This document shows positions 33,629-42,038 of a DNA stretch of 64,000 bases, one piece after another (the first letter of the stretch is position 1; each line of letters opens with the position of its first letter). This stretch comes from Halomonas sp. HAL1 (GTDB taxonomy: Bacteria; Pseudomonadota; Gammaproteobacteria; Pseudomonadales; Halomonadaceae): the NCBI RefSeq assembly GCF_030544485.1, contig NZ_CP130610.1:3596001-3660000 (forward strand), given 5' to 3'. The position numbers and the translations under genes are program-made. Under the pieces are notes generated by a model. It was not told the origin of the DNA. It did no database searches and saw nothing but the letters and a program-made list of their open reading frames with translations.

Positions 33629-34633
33629 ATGTTGAAGCGCCCCCTGTTATCTATTCCAACATCTGCCCTGACGGCTGCCGTTGCGGTAGCCAGCTTTTCC
33701 CTGTCGGCCCAGGTAGCGGCGAACGAAACGCTAACGCTCTATACCAGCCAGCCCAATAGCGACGCCCAACAGACCGTTGATGCCTTCGAGGCCGCCTATC
33801 CCGACATTGAAGTGGAGTGGGTACGCGACGGTACCACGCGCTTGATGACCCGGCTGCGCTCAGAGCTTGCGGCCGGGGTGAGCAACCCCGACGTACTGCT
33901 GATTGCCGACAGCATGACCATGGAATCACTCAAGCAAGAGGGTCATTTACAGCCTTACCTCAGCGATGAGCGCCAAGCCTATGACGCTGACCTGTATGAC
34001 CCAGAAGGCTACTACTACGGCACCAAGCTGATCACCACAGGGATTGTCTATAACACCGGCGCCGAGCATCAGCCGCAAAGTTGGCAAGATCTGCTGGGGC
34101 CTGACTACGAAGGGTTGGTCACCATGCCCAGCCCGCTCTACTCCGGCGCTGCGCTGATTCATATGGCGGCGATTAGCGCTAATTCAGAACTAGGCGCCGA
34201 ATACTACGACTCTCTGAAAGCCAATCGCACCGAAGCACAGGGCGGCAATGGTGGCGTCTTTAACGCCGTGGCTGCAGGTACCAAGCCCTACGGCATCGTG
34301 GTGGACTTCCTACCAATTCGTGAAGCCGCCAAAGGCTCGCCGGTCGAATTCGTGTTCCCGGAAGAAGGCGTGAGCGCGGTGACCGAACCAGTCGCCATTT
34401 TGGAAGGTTCTGAGAATGTCGATGCTGCGCAGAAGTTTGTTGATTTTGTGCTTTCCCAGCAAGGCCAGGAGCTGGTCAGCCAGCAGGGCTATCTGCCTGC
34501 CCACAACGACGTTGCTCCACCGGAAGGCTTCCCCGAGCGCGATAGCATTACCCTGATGCCGGTTGATACCGAGCAGGCATTGGCGCAGGAAGAAGAACTC
34601 AAACAGCGTTTTAGCGACCTCTTCGGCGGGTAA
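33629..34633 (+). CDS. ABC transporter periplasmic binding protein, Fbp/2-aminoethylphosphonate-like
   Basis: 334 aa. A signal peptide ends near SLSAQVAANE. The mature part is an iron/phosphonate-type (family 1/6) binding protein: TLTLYTSQPNSDAQQTVDAFEAAYPDIEVEWVRDGTT, ADSMTMESLKQEG and GIVVDFLPIREAAKGSP. Iron-binding tyrosine pairs are not obvious, so an organic phosphate or phosphonate ligand is as likely as Fe3+. GGAGG lies seven bases before the ATG. It leads a five-gene operon controlled in all likelihood by the divergent DeoR protein. There is no terminator after it, unlike the three other importers here. Confidence 0.8.
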   Translation: MLKRPLLSIPTSALTAAVAVASFSLSAQVAANETLTLYTSQPNSDAQQTVDAFEAAYPDIEVEWVRDGTTRLMTRLRSELAAGVSNPDVLLIADSMTMESLKQEGHLQPYLSDERQAYDADLYDPEGYYYGTKLITTGIVYNTGAEHQPQSWQDLLGPDYEGLVTMPSPLYSGAALIHMAAISANSELGAEYYDSLKANRTEAQGGNGGVFNAVAAGTKPYGIVVDFLPIREAAKGSPVEFVFPEEGVSAVTEPVAILEGSENVDAAQKFVDFVLSQQGQELVSQQGYLPAHNDVAPPEGFPERDSITLMPVDTEQALAQEEELKQRFSDLFGG

Positions 34634-34635
34634 CC

Positions 34636-36348
34636 ATGACGCCCGCTCTCAACTATGACAACAAGTACGGCAGCCAGCATCGCTGGCTGCTTTCAAGCCT
34701 GCTGATCGCCATTGTGCTGCTCAGCCTGGCGCCCAGCCTGCGCCTGCTGATTGAAGCATTGAGCGACCTTACCCAAGGCCGCCAGTCCCCCCTGTGGCAG
34801 GTGCTCAATAGCGCCAGCACTTGGCGGGCACTCTGGCATAGCCTGTATACCTCGGGGCTCGGCATGCTGATCGCTCTGGTGCTGGGCAGTCTATTCGCCT
34901 TTGCCATCACGCTCACCAATGTGCGCGGAAAAGCGTGGCTGGTGTTCTGCTTTATGCTGCCGATGATGATTCCGCCGCAGGTCACCGCTTTGAGCTGGTT
35001 GCAGCTATTCGGCCCGGCCAGCCCCCTACTGAAAAGTATTGGCATGGCACCGCCGCTAGGTAGCCCGCAACCACTCTACTCCGCTGAAGGCGTCGCCTTA
35101 TTACTGGGTATCCAGAGCGCACCACTGGTGTTTCTGGCCCTGCGCACCAGCCTGCTTTCGCTGCCCCGTGAGCTTATTGAAGCCGCCCGCATTAGCGGCG
35201 CCAAACAGACCCAGGTATGGGGTCACATTATTCTACCCGTGACCCGTAGTGGCATGATTGCCGGGGGCGCGATGGCGTTTATCTCGAGTCTCGGCAACTT
35301 TGGCATTCCCGCCATGCTGGGTATTCCTGCAGGCTATTACGTGCTGCCCACGCTGATCTACCAGCGTATGGCCAACTTCGGCACCGGGGTGCTGGCAGAA
35401 ATGGCCGCCCTGTCGCTGCTGATTGGGTTATTGGCGCTAGCCGGGGTGGCGCTGCAGCAACAGCTTATGAACCGTAGCCGCTTCGGGCTGGGCGGCCATA
35501 GTGGACGCTCCCACGATTTCACCCTGGGCCGCTGGCGTCCTCTGGTCACCGCTACATTAGTCGGGATCTTATTGATCATCCTGGTCGCGCCGCTGCTCGC
35601 CCTGGTCATCAGTTCGCTAGTGCCCGCCATGGGCGTTCCGTTAAACGCCGAGACCGCCACCCTGAACGCTTACGCCGAAGTGGTCGGCCGCCAAGGCGCC
35701 ACATGGCGGGCGGTCAACAATAGCCTACTCCTTGCAGGTAGCGCGGCAGGGGTGCTGATGCTGCTGAGCCTACCATTGGCTTACCGACTGCAGCGCCTGC
35801 CGGAACGCTGGCGGGGCGTGGTACTCAGCGCTATCGAAATACCCTATGCGCTTCCTGGCGTGGTATTGGCCATTGCTTGCATCCTGCTATTTGTCCGCCC
35901 GCTGCCGATTATCAACGTAGCGCTATACGACACCCTGGGACTGATTTTTATCGCCTATCTGGCGCGGTTTTTGGTGGTTTGCGTCAAACCCGTCGCCGCC
36001 AGCCTGGCGCAGCTGGATCCTTCCCTTGAAGAGGCGGCTCAGCTCGCGGGTGCAGGCCCCTGGAGCCGTCTTGGCGGCATCATCTTGCCGCTGGTCGCGC
36101 CCGCGCTGTTCGCAGGCGGCTTGCTGGTGTTCTTGCTGGCGGTCAACGAACTGACCGTGTCAGCGCTGCTCTGGAGCGCCGGAAATGAAACTCTCGGCGT
36201 GCTGATTTTCAATCTCGATGAAGGTGGCGAAAGCGTGCTGGCCTCAGCGGTATCAGTGCTGGTGGTGATCATGGTCGCTTCACTGATGCTGACACTCAGC
36301 TTGCTGGCACCGCGTTTACCCAAAGGAGTCATCCCATGGCAGGGCTAA
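34636..36348 (+). CDS. ABC transporter permease, FbpB/PhnV-like double-domain
   Basis: 570 aa, a fused permease with two copies of the transmembrane module (about 12 helices). Both EAA loops can be seen: ELIEAARISGAKQTQVWGHIILP in the first half and SLEEAAQLAGAGPWSRLGGIILP in the second. This is the organisation of Fe3+-type and 2-aminoethylphosphonate-type importers. It starts two bases after the binding protein stop and overlaps the ATPase gene by 13 bases. Confidence 0.88.
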   Translation: MTPALNYDNKYGSQHRWLLSSLLIAIVLLSLAPSLRLLIEALSDLTQGRQSPLWQVLNSASTWRALWHSLYTSGLGMLIALVLGSLFAFAITLTNVRGKAWLVFCFMLPMMIPPQVTALSWLQLFGPASPLLKSIGMAPPLGSPQPLYSAEGVALLLGIQSAPLVFLALRTSLLSLPRELIEAARISGAKQTQVWGHIILPVTRSGMIAGGAMAFISSLGNFGIPAMLGIPAGYYVLPTLIYQRMANFGTGVLAEMAALSLLIGLLALAGVALQQQLMNRSRFGLGGHSGRSHDFTLGRWRPLVTATLVGILLIILVAPLLALVISSLVPAMGVPLNAETATLNAYAEVVGRQGATWRAVNNSLLLAGSAAGVLMLLSLPLAYRLQRLPERWRGVVLSAIEIPYALPGVVLAIACILLFVRPLPIINVALYDTLGLIFIAYLARFLVVCVKPVAASLAQLDPSLEEAAQLAGAGPWSRLGGIILPLVAPALFAGGLLVFLLAVNELTVSALLWSAGNETLGVLIFNLDEGGESVLASAVSVLVVIMVASLMLTLSLLAPRLPKGVIPWQG

Positions 36349-37397
36349 CGATCGATCGTGTCACCAAACGCTTTGGCGAGCAGACGGCAGTCGATGCACT
36401 GTCGCTGACGATCAACCCAGGCGAGTTTGTCGCCCTGCTCGGCCCCAGCGGCTGTGGCAAAACTACCATGCTACGCATGCTGGCAGGTTTTGAGACGATC
36501 AACGACGGCAGCATTCAATTAGGCAATCGCACCCTGGCCAGTGCCGATACCCATATGCCTCCAGAGCAGCGCAATATGGCCATGGTGTTCCAGTCCTATG
36601 CGCTATGGCCGCATATGAGCGTGGCGGACAACGTGGGCTACCCGGTCAAACTGCGAGGCCTGCGCGGGGCGGCGTATCACCAAAAGGTGCAGCAGGCCCT
36701 TGCCCTGGTGGAGCTCGATGCCTACGCCGACCGCATGCCCCAGGCCCTTAGCGGTGGCCAACGCCAGCGCGTCGCCCTGGCGCGCTGCCTGGTCAGCGAC
36801 CCGTCGGTGGTACTGCTGGATGAGCCACTGGCCAACCTTGATCGCCACCTACGCGCCACCATGGAGCAAAGCTTCCGCGATTTTCACCAGCGAACTGGCG
36901 CCACGCTGGTCTATGTCACTCACGACCAGACCGAAGCCATGGCGCTGGCAGACAAAATCGCCGTAATGAAAGCGGGCAAACTGGTTCAGTGGGGAGCCCC
37001 TGAAACCCTTTACAGGCAACCGCGCACCGCCTGGGTAGCGGGATTTATCGGTCAGGGCAGCCAATTAAAAGTTGCCGCTGGCAATCCTGGAAAATTGCTT
37101 GAGGGCTCCTCCTTGATGCGTGGTCTGAACGCTATCGAGTCCGAGCGCACTCAAACGGTACTGGTGCGCCCAGAGCATATTCAGATCAGCACGACGCCCT
37201 CTTCCTCAGCGGCTCCTACTCATAGCCAGCTTGCCGCTCAGGTAGAAAGCGTAATTTTTCGCGGCGAGCGCTATGAGCTCACACTGCGCTTGCCCAGTGG
37301 CGAAACCCTGCTGGCCTACCATCACAGCCCCCCTGACCTGGGTAGTCAGGTTGCCGTCGACCTTCATCAGGGCTGGTGTCTGGAGCCCGATCAATGA
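36336..37397 (+). CDS. ABC transporter ATPase, FbpC/PotA-like
   Basis: 353 aa. Walker A GPSGCGKTT, LSGGQRQRVALARC signature, Walker B VVLLDEPLANLD and YVTHDQTEAM switch are intact; a TOBE-like C-terminal domain includes VLVRPEHIQIS. AAAGGAG lies seven bases before its ATG inside the end of the permease gene. Its stop overlaps the next gene's start (ATGA), tying the importer to the MBL protein. Confidence 0.9.
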   Translation: MAGLTIDRVTKRFGEQTAVDALSLTINPGEFVALLGPSGCGKTTMLRMLAGFETINDGSIQLGNRTLASADTHMPPEQRNMAMVFQSYALWPHMSVADNVGYPVKLRGLRGAAYHQKVQQALALVELDAYADRMPQALSGGQRQRVALARCLVSDPSVVLLDEPLANLDRHLRATMEQSFRDFHQRTGATLVYVTHDQTEAMALADKIAVMKAGKLVQWGAPETLYRQPRTAWVAGFIGQGSQLKVAAGNPGKLLEGSSLMRGLNAIESERTQTVLVRPEHIQISTTPSSSAAPTHSQLAAQVESVIFRGERYELTLRLPSGETLLAYHHSPPDLGSQVAVDLHQGWCLEPDQ

Positions 37398-38485
37398 GTG
37401 TCCATATTGAGATTCTCAGTGGTTTAGGCGCCAAAGGGCCAGCGGCGATAGTCGTGGAGGCTCAGGGAAAACGCCTGCTGCTAGATGCAGGCGGCGCGCT
37501 CCACCCGGATGACACCATCTCCTGGGCGAACAACCTGGATATCGACGCAGTGCTGATTAGCCACGACCATATTGATCATATCGGCGGCGTGGCCGAGTTA
37601 GCCGAGAACGTGCCGCTTTATTGCACGCCGCTGGTAGCTAAATCATTGCCCAAGAACCGGCTATGGCACCCCCTGCCAGAACGCGGCTCGATAGAGGTGG
37701 AAGGTATTACCGTCACCACCGGTCAAGCAGGGCACTCGTTAGGCGGTGTTTGGCTGCATTTAGCGGTGGAAGGGGGTGTTTTCTACAGCGGCGATGCCTG
37801 CTTTGAATCGTTGGTGTTTCCGTTTGATACACCACCAACAGCGCGTCTTGCGCTGCTGGATGCCTCCTACGGCAGTTTTGATCAACCCCAACCTGCGTGC
37901 ATTCAAGCAATCAGCAAACACTTTACCCAGCCTTTGGCATTTCCCGTGCCTGCCACCGGCCGTGCATTGGAAATGGCGCTGTGGCTGCTTGAGGAAGCTA
38001 AATCACGAGGGTTAACGCTCGCGATTGATGCGGAGATACGCGCCAACCTCACCGCCCTGCTGGCAATGCCAGCCGCCCTGCGTCGCCCAGGTATTGATGC
38101 TGCAATCAACAATGTGTTGGCACGACAAAATGATGAAAATGCCACGCTGCGGCTGATAAGTGATCACGATGACTCCCCCCAACAGTGGCCCGAACACCGG
38201 CTACTGCATACCGGTTACTTAACGCCTGAACGTCAAGTTCAGCTAGCGGCAGGGGAAATAAGCTGGCAACGCTGGAATGTGCATCTGCGCGCCTCGCATC
38301 TGGTGGCGCTAGCCGATCAGATGGACGCCTCTCAAGTGGTGCCACTATTTACCCAGCTTAGAGATAACGAATTAAAGGCGTGGCAAGGTCTTCTAGGCAA
38401 TCGCCTTTACACTTCCCAGCGCTTCAAAACTGATTCCCGTACAAACCACTTTTCCTCTTTAAGGAGTTTTGCATGTCCGCAGTGA
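37394..38485 (+). CDS. Metallo-beta-lactamase-fold hydrolase with beta-CASP-like features
   Basis: 363 aa. The zinc motifs are complete: SHDHIDHIGG (HxHxDH, near residue 57), GQAGHSLGG (His) and YSGDACFES (Asp). Downstream features fit the beta-CASP group of nucleic-acid nucleases (RNase J/CPSF73 type): LLDASYGS resembles motif A, VPATGRALEMALWLL resembles the GRxQE region of motif B, and RASHLVALADQM a late His motif. The insert is shorter and more divergent than in RNase J. It is translationally coupled to the ABC ATPase (ATGA) and overlaps the PNKP-type phosphatase by 13 bases. A phosphodiesterase or nuclease role on an imported or stress-derived phosphodiester is inference. Confidence 0.7.
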   Translation: MSVHIEILSGLGAKGPAAIVVEAQGKRLLLDAGGALHPDDTISWANNLDIDAVLISHDHIDHIGGVAELAENVPLYCTPLVAKSLPKNRLWHPLPERGSIEVEGITVTTGQAGHSLGGVWLHLAVEGGVFYSGDACFESLVFPFDTPPTARLALLDASYGSFDQPQPACIQAISKHFTQPLAFPVPATGRALEMALWLLEEAKSRGLTLAIDAEIRANLTALLAMPAALRRPGIDAAINNVLARQNDENATLRLISDHDDSPQQWPEHRLLHTGYLTPERQVQLAAGEISWQRWNVHLRASHLVALADQMDASQVVPLFTQLRDNELKAWQGLLGNRLYTSQRFKTDSRTNHFSSLRSFACPQ

Positions 38486-38919
38486 TTGTCGATGTCGACG
38501 GCACCTTAGCCGAATTTCATCCTCACCAAGTTAGCGACTGGGTGCTCGGTAGCCAAAAACAGTGGGAGCCCTTCTTTGCCCATATGGCCGAAGCACCTGT
38601 GATTGAAGCGATCGCCAAGCTGGTCAACATTCTTAAGGCGCAGGGTCAGCAGATCGTGATTTGCAGCGGTCGGCCGGACAGCCACCGTGAGCATACCCTG
38701 CGCTGGCTTGAGCGGCATAGTATCCCCTTTGATGCCATGTACCTACGCCCAGAAGGCGATGACCATGTGGATGATGAAACAGTGAAAGAGGCGCTTCTAG
38801 AACGTATGCGCAGCGACGGTTTTGCGCCTTGGCTAGTGCTGGATGACCGCGACGCCGTAGTCGCCCAATGGCGCGCGCTTGGATTAACCTGCCTCCAGTG
38901 CGCGCCGGGGGATTTTTAA
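38473..38919 (+). CDS. HAD phosphatase of the polynucleotide kinase 3'-phosphatase (PNKP) family
   Basis: 148 aa single-domain HAD enzyme. VDVDGTLAEF is motif I, VICSGRPDSHREHTLRWL motif II region, VKEAL carries the motif III lysine, and LVLDDRDAVVAQWRALGL then APGDF end the protein. The end matches the phosphatase domain of T4 Pnkp, which removes 3'-phosphates and opens 2',3'-cyclic phosphates of nucleic acids. No kinase domain is attached. AAGGAG six bases before the ATG lies within the MBL gene. Together with the MBL protein it suggests phosphodiester cleavage followed by dephosphorylation. The stop overlaps the convergent MFS gene by four bases. Confidence 0.8.
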   Translation: MSAVIVDVDGTLAEFHPHQVSDWVLGSQKQWEPFFAHMAEAPVIEAIAKLVNILKAQGQQIVICSGRPDSHREHTLRWLERHSIPFDAMYLRPEGDDHVDDETVKEALLERMRSDGFAPWLVLDDRDAVVAQWRALGLTCLQCAPGDF

Positions 38920-40079
38920 GCGTTTGCCAGGCTGGTTCGGTATTGCCAAACCAGCACTGCCAGGGGCACCAACGCAACGGGAATCAACAGCAAGTTAAGT
39001 GTCGCCCAGCCTAAGCCGCTGACCAAGGGCCCAGCGAGCAGCGCAGTGATAGCCGCTGTGCCAAACACTAAAAACTCGTTGGCAGCCTGGGTGCGGGCTT
39101 TATCCACCAGGCGATAGCTTTCGGTGAGCAGCCCGGTGGCGGGCAGAAAAGTAAAGTTCCAACCCAGCCCCAGCAACATCAGCGCCACATTGAAACCGGC
39201 TAAACTGATACCCAATTGTGCGACTAAAGCACTCGCCACCAGTAGCAAGCAACCTGCCACAATGACCCGCTTAGCTCCGAAACGGGTAGCCAAATGCCCG
39301 GTAAAGAACGAGGGCAGAAACATCGCCACCACGTGCCACTGAATGGTCATTGAAACGTGGTTAAAGTGGTGTCCGGCTCCCGCCATGGCGAGTGGTGTGG
39401 CGGTCATGGCCAGGTTCATCACGCCGTACCCGACCATCGCCGCGCTTACTGCCACAATAAACCCAGGCTGCCGCATTATCTTACCCAGCGGTAGTGCGAT
39501 GCCTTCGCCATGGGTGCGGGAAGCAGGCGGTAGTTGTGTCCGCATCAACACCACCAAGGCCAACGCGTAGAGCGCGGCTAAACCCACAAAGCTGCCCAGA
39601 AACGGCACTTCGCCCAGCTCACGGCTTACTCTTGCCAGCCATGGCCCGGCAAACGCGGCCAGCACACCGCCACCCATTACCAAGCCAATCGCCCGATCAC
39701 GCATGGGTGCGGGGGCGGCTTCTACCGCAGCAAAGCGATAGAGCTGGCCAAAGCCAATGCCGATACCAATTAACCAAGTTGCCAGTAAAAACAGCCCAAA
39801 GCGCTCGCCCATCAGCGCCTGCACGGCGACCAACGCGCCGATCAGACCAACGAGGTTGCCCAGCATGAAACCGCGCTTACGGCCCAACCTTGCCATGATC
39901 AACGACGCAGGAATGGTCGCACACATCAGTCCAAGCCACTGGGTGGCAACCGGAGCGGTCGACCAAGACGCGCTTGGGGCTAACGATGCGCCAATCAGTG
40001 GCGAGACGGCAATCAGCAAGACATTGCCGGTGACCAGCAGCGCCTGACAGAGTGATAATAAAGTAACGGTCAAAGGCAT
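38916..40079 (-). CDS. MFS transporter
   Basis: 387 aa, 12 predicted helices, major facilitator superfamily with the loop 2-3 motif MARLGRKRGFMLGN. The ATG at 40079 has AGGAGAG seven bases upstream and overlaps the preceding gene's stop by one base (TGATG). Substrate unknown; the coupling to a GlxA-like regulator suggests that regulator controls it. Confidence 0.85.
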   Translation of the reverse strand: MPLTVTLLSLCQALLVTGNVLLIAVSPLIGASLAPSASWSTAPVATQWLGLMCATIPASLIMARLGRKRGFMLGNLVGLIGALVAVQALMGERFGLFLLATWLIGIGIGFGQLYRFAAVEAAPAPMRDRAIGLVMGGGVLAAFAGPWLARVSRELGEVPFLGSFVGLAALYALALVVLMRTQLPPASRTHGEGIALPLGKIMRQPGFIVAVSAAMVGYGVMNLAMTATPLAMAGAGHHFNHVSMTIQWHVVAMFLPSFFTGHLATRFGAKRVIVAGCLLLVASALVAQLGISLAGFNVALMLLGLGWNFTFLPATGLLTESYRLVDKARTQAANEFLVFGTAAITALLAGPLVSGLGWATLNLLLIPVALVPLAVLVWQYRTSLANA

Positions 40080-41074
40080 CAGGCACTCTCCTGCAGACAA
40101 GTGGCATGGGAAGACGCAAAACGCTGGCGATAGACTGAAGGTGACACACCGTAGTAGCGTTGAAACTGGCGACGCAACTGCTCCGCGCCGCCCAGTCGCC
40201 AGCGTTGCGCGAGCCGCGCAAGAGAGACCGGCTCGCGTTCGCTGAGCAGCGCCAGGCGCGCTTGTTCAAGGCGTAGTTGGGTCAGGTAAGCACCCGGGGT
40301 CGTATTTAGGTGGCGTCTAAACAGCCGGGTTAAATGGCGTGGAGAAACCGCCATCAGGTCGGCCATGCTATCAAGCCCATGATCCACACTTGGGTCGGCA
40401 TGAAGTTGATCCAGTAAGCGACGTAGAGGTCCCGTCGCCTGCTGGTGTCGCAGTATCTCGCTGAACTGCGACTGCCCACCTGGGCGCTGCAGAAATACCA
40501 CTAACTCACGGGCCACTCGCCCGGCTAGATCAGCACCGTGATCCGCCTCTACCAGCGAAAGCGCCAGATCAATACCCGCCGTGACGCCTGCGCTGGTATA
40601 GCGACCGTTGCTTTCGATATACAGCGCATCGGGCTCGACGCTTAGCGCGGGGTACTCCTCAGCCAGTTGTTGTGCATGGCGCCAGTGGGTAGTGACGCGG
40701 CAACCATCCAGCAACCCTGCAGCGGCTAACAAAAATGCCCCGGAGCAGATAGAACCTAGCCGCCTCACCTCTGGAGCGACCTCACCAAGCACCTGCTTCA
40801 CGGTAGCTATCTCACGCTGCTGTATTACGCCACTACCGCCCGCCACCAATAGCGTATCCAGTGGCAGTAAACGAGTAAGTTGCTGGTAGGTGTGGGTAGC
40901 ATGCACGGCCAGGCCGCCGTTGGTGACAACCGGGCCGACGGCATCGGCAATCAGAGTCAACTGATAGAGCGGCTGGGGGCTTAACGCATTGGCGCTGGCA
41001 AACACCTGCCAGGGGCCGCTGACATCCAGCAGTTGGCAGTCGGGGTAGGCAAATAGAGCAACATGGCGAGTCAC
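40079..41074 (-). CDS. GlxA-type AraC-family regulator with DJ-1/PfpI domain
   Basis: 331 aa. The N-terminal class I glutamine amidotransferase-like (DJ-1/PfpI) domain has the conserved SICSGAFLLAAAGLLDGCRVTTHW segment. The C-terminal AraC HTH includes DSMADLMAVSPRHLTRLFRRHLNTTP. Proteins of this form regulate catabolism of small nitrogenous compounds. It directly precedes, and is coupled to, the MFS gene. About 125 bases separate it from the GntR gene. Confidence 0.92.
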   Translation of the reverse strand: MTRHVALFAYPDCQLLDVSGPWQVFASANALSPQPLYQLTLIADAVGPVVTNGGLAVHATHTYQQLTRLLPLDTLLVAGGSGVIQQREIATVKQVLGEVAPEVRRLGSICSGAFLLAAAGLLDGCRVTTHWRHAQQLAEEYPALSVEPDALYIESNGRYTSAGVTAGIDLALSLVEADHGADLAGRVARELVVFLQRPGGQSQFSEILRHQQATGPLRRLLDQLHADPSVDHGLDSMADLMAVSPRHLTRLFRRHLNTTPGAYLTQLRLEQARLALLSEREPVSLARLAQRWRLGGAEQLRRQFQRYYGVSPSVYRQRFASSHATCLQESA

Positions 41075-41199
41075 AGTCTCTCTCCGCTAACGGGGAATCG
41101 AAGCATTAGAGAGAGTGTCAGCGCTGCGCCCTATGTCGGCAAGGACGATTACCCCACCGATATGGACATGGGGCTAGGTCAACCCTCAGCGGGCCAAAA

Positions 41200-41883
41200 T
41201 TAGCCCGTTCTTTCTAACGGTGCCTCCATACGGCGGACGCTGGAAACGAAGTCACTAAAGCGCTCGCCCTGAATCAGTACATGGTCACTAAGCGCTTGCT
41301 GTGCAGCCAAAGGATCACCTTTTTCAATCGCTTCCACGATGGCTTGGTGCTCACTAAGGGAATTATTTACCCGTTGGCGTACCTGTAACTGCAGGCGCCG
41401 ATAAGGCTTTAAGCGCTGTTTCAGCTGACGCGCTTCGCTGGCCAAAAAGGCATTATGGCTAGCGGTGTAGATACAGTCGTGAAAACCTTCGTTTTCGTAG
41501 TAATACTCATCGCTATCACCGGCTAGGGCCGCCGCTTCGCATCGCTGATGGGCTTCACGTAATGCGGCCAGCTCGGGCTCGGTGATTCGGCGAGCCGCTA
41601 AACGGCCGCACATGCCTTCAAGTTCGGCCATCACCTCGAACATCTCGATCAACTGATCAATACCCACCTTGGCCACGAAGGTGCCCTTCTTCGGCGAAAC
41701 GGTGACCAATCCGCTGGCCACCAGCTGCTGAAAAGCTTCACGCACCGGCGTCCGCGAGACCTGAAACTCACGCCCCAAAGCTTCCGGGTCCAGGCGCTCT
41801 CCCGGCAAACGGCGGCCATTGATGATGTCATCCTCAAGAGAATCCCTTAATCGCTGAGCGTTGGAGCGCTTGGTGCCCGTCAT
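41200..41883 (-). CDS. GntR-family regulator (FadR/FCD type), likely of malonate genes
   Basis: 227 aa. The N-terminal winged helix (VSRTPVREAFQQLVASGLVTVSPKKGTFVA) and the all-helical FCD domain with metal-binding His residues (NEGFHDCIY, TASHNAF) are present. It is divergent from a TRAP importer, malonyl-CoA decarboxylase and malonyl-CoA synthetase operon. The MatR regulators of mat operons are GntR proteins and repress this layout, so it probably senses malonate. A 17-base palindrome near the promoter of the operon is its likely site. Confidence 0.9.
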   Translation of the reverse strand: MTGTKRSNAQRLRDSLEDDIINGRRLPGERLDPEALGREFQVSRTPVREAFQQLVASGLVTVSPKKGTFVAKVGIDQLIEMFEVMAELEGMCGRLAARRITEPELAALREAHQRCEAAALAGDSDEYYYENEGFHDCIYTASHNAFLASEARQLKQRLKPYRRLQLQVRQRVNNSLSEHQAIVEAIEKGDPLAAQQALSDHVLIQGERFSDFVSSVRRMEAPLERTG

Positions 41884-41936
41884 GTTTTACCTCCATGGAT
41901 CGCGACTTATTTCAGGCCATTAAACTTGTCATAAAG

Positions 41937-41988
41937 TTGACATTAGCATATTTAAGCGCTATTGAAATATATATCAGATCTTCTGATA
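41937..41988 (+). promoter_or_regulatory. Promoter and palindromic operator of the malonate operon
   Basis: A perfect TTGACA -35 (41937-41942) is followed after 17 bases by TATTGA (41960-41965). Just after it, TATCAGA-TCT-TCTGATA (41972-41988) is a perfect 17-base palindrome, placed around the expected transcription start. It suits repression by the divergent GntR protein. Confidence 0.65.
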
Positions 41989-42038
41989 AACATATAAAGC
42001 TCATCCAAACACACAACAACAACTGTTGGAGACGCCAC

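Noticed and set aside
41190..41215. Terminator after the GntR gene
   Set aside because: A five-pair GGGC/GCCC stem overlaps the stop codon but has no T-run on the transcribed strand.
41895..42038. 48-codon N-terminal extension of the malonate TRAP binding protein
   Set aside because: It would cover the TTGACA promoter and the palindrome and hide the signal peptide; the ATG at 42039 has a ribosome site and a proper signal sequence.
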